A stretch of DNA of 64,000 nt from the NCBI GenBank assembly GCA_035762175.1, contig DASTPP010000295.1:20403-84402 (forward strand), given 5' to 3'. The notes beneath the pieces were generated by a model. It saw only the letters and a list, made by a program, of their open reading frames with translations, had not been told where the DNA came from and made no database searches. Of the stretch, positions 63,909-64,000 are shown piece after piece; position 1 is the first letter of the stretch; each line of letters starts with the position of its first letter. Source of the DNA: DASTPP01 sp035762175. Its GTDB lineage: Bacteria > Myxococcota_A > Polyangia > Polyangiales > Polyangiaceae. Both the position numbers and the translations under genes were made by a program.

Positions 63909-64000
63909 CGCTTTGGTACGGCCGCATGCGGCGTTTTTTCGCGGCGGCCTACCTCGGTCGGCCTCGCTCCCAAAGCCTCGCCTGCGGCCGTACCAAAGCG
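63909..64000. repeat. Palindromic element with 18-bp terminal inverted repeats, cut by window end
   Basis: 63909-63926 (CGCTTTGGTACGGCCGCA) is the exact complement of 63983-64000, spaced by 56 bp. A terminator-like hairpin and T-run lie just inside its left end. The right arm reaches the last base, so it may continue. Confidence 0.85.
63921..63939 (+). terminator. Rho-independent terminator of pgi
   Basis: GCCGCATGCGGC palindrome followed by GTTTTTT starts 27 nt after the pgi stop. The 6-bp stem is short but perfect and GC-rich, and the T-run is the clearest in the window. Confidence 0.6.

Overview
The window is a very GC-rich (roughly three quarters G+C, little spacer) bacterial chromosome segment that looks like a myxobacterium (Myxococcota, probably Polyangia). 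Reasons: a Ser/Thr kinase next to a TPR/PEGA exported protein, many lipoproteins with Gly/Ser/Thr-rich linkers, C-terminal tails of the Cys, hydrophobic stretch, Arg cluster (MYXO-CTERM) type, a lamin-tail-domain lipoprotein, hybrid histidine kinases, and several start codons preceded at 6-11 nt by a TAnnnT box. Species assignment is inference. No rRNA, tRNA, CRISPR array, integrase or intact insertion sequence was seen.

Layout. 0-8.8 kb: membrane proteins, a zinc-phospholipase-C-like exported protein whose reading frame appears broken before its sorting tail, a lipoprotein in that second frame, and a PAS hybrid kinase. 9-13.3 kb: GMC oxidoreductase, a GTGGS-repeat lipoprotein with a lamin tail, then a gene-free stretch with a hairpin, a 43-bp tandem array and a MITE-like element. 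13.3-22.9 kb: FKBP isomerase, an exported protein overlapping it antisense, and a tightly coupled set (HEAT-degenerate aldo/keto reductase fusion, LRV-repeat protein, MoxR ATPase, HExxH+VWA protein) with a divergent HEAT protein. 22.9-27.3 kb: argS, a lipoprotein, a metallophosphoesterase and an unknown. 28-29.7 kb: a TetR regulator and a Coq4-like gene sharing an almost identical palindrome. 29.8-37.7 kb: alpha/beta hydrolase, envelope proteins, PrsW-like and ZIP-like membrane proteins. 37.8-42.3 kb: an Rsm22-ThiE fusion, an exported protein and an SDR. 42.3-47 kb: kinase operon and lipoproteins. 47-51.2 kb: a perfect 41-bp inverted repeat and an operon of two STAS-like paralogues plus a hybrid kinase. 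51.2-55.8 kb: trypsin-like protease, coiled-coil protein, Cys-rich lipoprotein, a second 43-bp array and a Nudix hydrolase. 55.8-59.1 kb: acyl-CoA dehydrogenase behind a tandemly duplicated CcmC-CcmD unit. 59.2-64 kb: lipoprotein, DUF72, gamma-glutamyltransferase-like protein, rpmB and pgi.

Working together. The strongest candidate for an undescribed system is 14.9-22.9 kb, where a MoxR/VWA chaperone pair is translationally coupled to repeat-scaffold proteins, one fused to an aldo/keto reductase that has lost most catalytic residues. Second are the STAS-like pair with a soluble hybrid kinase, the TetR/Coq4 pair with a shared operator, and the Rsm22-ThiE fusion. Two separate tandem arrays with the same 43-bp period and a central hairpin, plus several palindromic interspersed elements, are non-coding signals not explained by the genes.
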